Source of the DNA: an uncultured Ruminococcus sp.
GTDB taxonomy: Bacteria; Bacillota; Clostridia; Oscillospirales; Acutalibacteraceae
Direction: 5' to 3'
Assembly: GCA_902803585.1 (NCBI GenBank)
Contig: CADCQO010000284.1
Location: 1 to 6,556, forward strand
Length of the DNA stretch: 6,556 bases
The notes under the pieces are model-generated. The model was not told where the DNA came from. It ran no database searches and saw only the letters and a list, made by a program, of their open reading frames with translations. Made by a program: the position numbers and the translations under genes. This document shows positions 6,209 through 6,556 of the stretch, one piece after another (the first letter of the stretch is position 1; each line of letters starts with the position of its first letter).

Positions 6209-6556
6209 ATGCCTGAGGATATAGGGTCAATGTATGAACAAGAGATTGCTGAGGCGTTTCAGAAACTCGGTGAACCGTCCTATCGAGCGGCTCAGGTGTA
6301 TCAATGGCTTCAGTCAGGGGTCAAAACCTTTGATGAAATGACCAATATACCCAAGAAATTAAGAGAAAAACTTGTGCAGAACTACTATATCTTTTCTGCA
6401 AGTATTGAAAAAAAATTGATTTCGTCTTATGATGATACAAGGAAATATCTGCTCTCGTTTGCAGACGGCGAAGCGGTGGAGTCTGTACTGATGAAATATC
6501 ATCATGGATACACCACCTGCATCTCCACGCAGGTCGGCTGCAAAATGGGCTGTACG
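6209..6556 (+). CDS. rlmN: Dual-specificity rRNA/tRNA methyltransferase RlmN, 5' part (3' end outside window)
   Basis: Radical-SAM enzyme that forms 2-methyladenosine at 23S rRNA A2503 and at position 37 of some tRNAs. The window holds the first 116 codons; the frame is open to the last base. The N-terminal accessory domain is recognisable from LGEPSYRAAQVYQWL and TFDEMTNIPKKLREKL, followed by the beta-strand pair DDTRKYLLSFADGEAVESVL and then MKYHHGYTTCISTQVGC. The segment ends GCKMGCT, so the first two Cys of the CxxxCxxC iron-sulfur motif are visible and the third would lie just beyond the edge. The remaining roughly 230 residues of a typical 345-residue RlmN are not in view. The gene follows rsmB by 5 bases and is probably translated from the same mRNA. 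By hand count, positions 6321-6460 are clearly AT-richer than the neighbouring genes, although the protein matches the family throughout. Confidence 0.95.
   Translation, partial: MPEDIGSMYEQEIAEAFQKLGEPSYRAAQVYQWLQSGVKTFDEMTNIPKKLREKLVQNYYIFSASIEKKLISSYDDTRKYLLSFADGEAVESVLMKYHHGYTTCISTQVGCKMGCT

Noticed and set aside
1..6556. A novel defence, mobile or biosynthetic system
   Set aside because: Every coding region is a well-known housekeeping family with intact motifs in a known conserved order. No repeats, transposase, integrase, toxin-antitoxin pair or CRISPR-like array was found on either strand.

Overview
The window is a stretch of conserved bacterial housekeeping genes, all on the + strand and closely packed: gmk (3' part) - rpoZ - priA - def - fmt - rsmB - rlmN (5' part). 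This order is the well-known information-processing cluster of the Firmicutes (Bacillota). The proteins resemble those of Clostridia, probably the Ruminococcus/Oscillospiraceae side, judging from the style of PriA (DEEQ in motif II, VVGRSGRG in motif VI), the Gmk EIEVQG variant and purine-rich Shine-Dalgarno sites. The genus assignment is inference. Base composition is moderate by eye, near 50% GC in most genes, and lower in the rlmN fragment.

Layout. Positions 1-522 hold the end of guanylate kinase; its start and P-loop lie upstream of the window. RNA polymerase omega (528-776) follows after 5 bases. priA (769-3207) overlaps the end of rpoZ by 8 bases. A 121-base gap (3208-3328) carries a small hairpin just before def. 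def (3329-3823) and fmt (3875-4798) are separated by 51 bases, each with a strong ribosome-binding site. A 70-base gap that contains a possible 9-codon mini-ORF leads to rsmB (4869-6203). rlmN starts 5 bases after rsmB and runs off the right end at 6556, in the middle of its radical-SAM cysteine motif.

How the genes work together. The set joins nucleotide supply (Gmk), transcription (omega), replication restart (PriA), and the start and finish of protein synthesis: Fmt formylates initiator Met-tRNA, and Def removes the formyl group from the nascent chain. Two RNA-modifying enzymes complete it: RsmB makes m5C in 16S rRNA, and RlmN makes m2A in 23S rRNA and tRNA. I see no promoter or rho-independent terminator inside the window, so the genes are probably one transcription unit that continues past both ends. 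coaBC, which lies between rpoZ and priA in Bacillus subtilis, is absent here.

I see no mobile element, CRISPR array, tRNA, rRNA or phage gene, and no evidence of an undescribed system. The items worth a second look are small: the missing coaBC, the PriA DEEQ motif, the hairpin before def, the mini-ORF before rsmB, two near-identical gene junctions, a C7 tract in priA and an AT-rich patch in rlmN.
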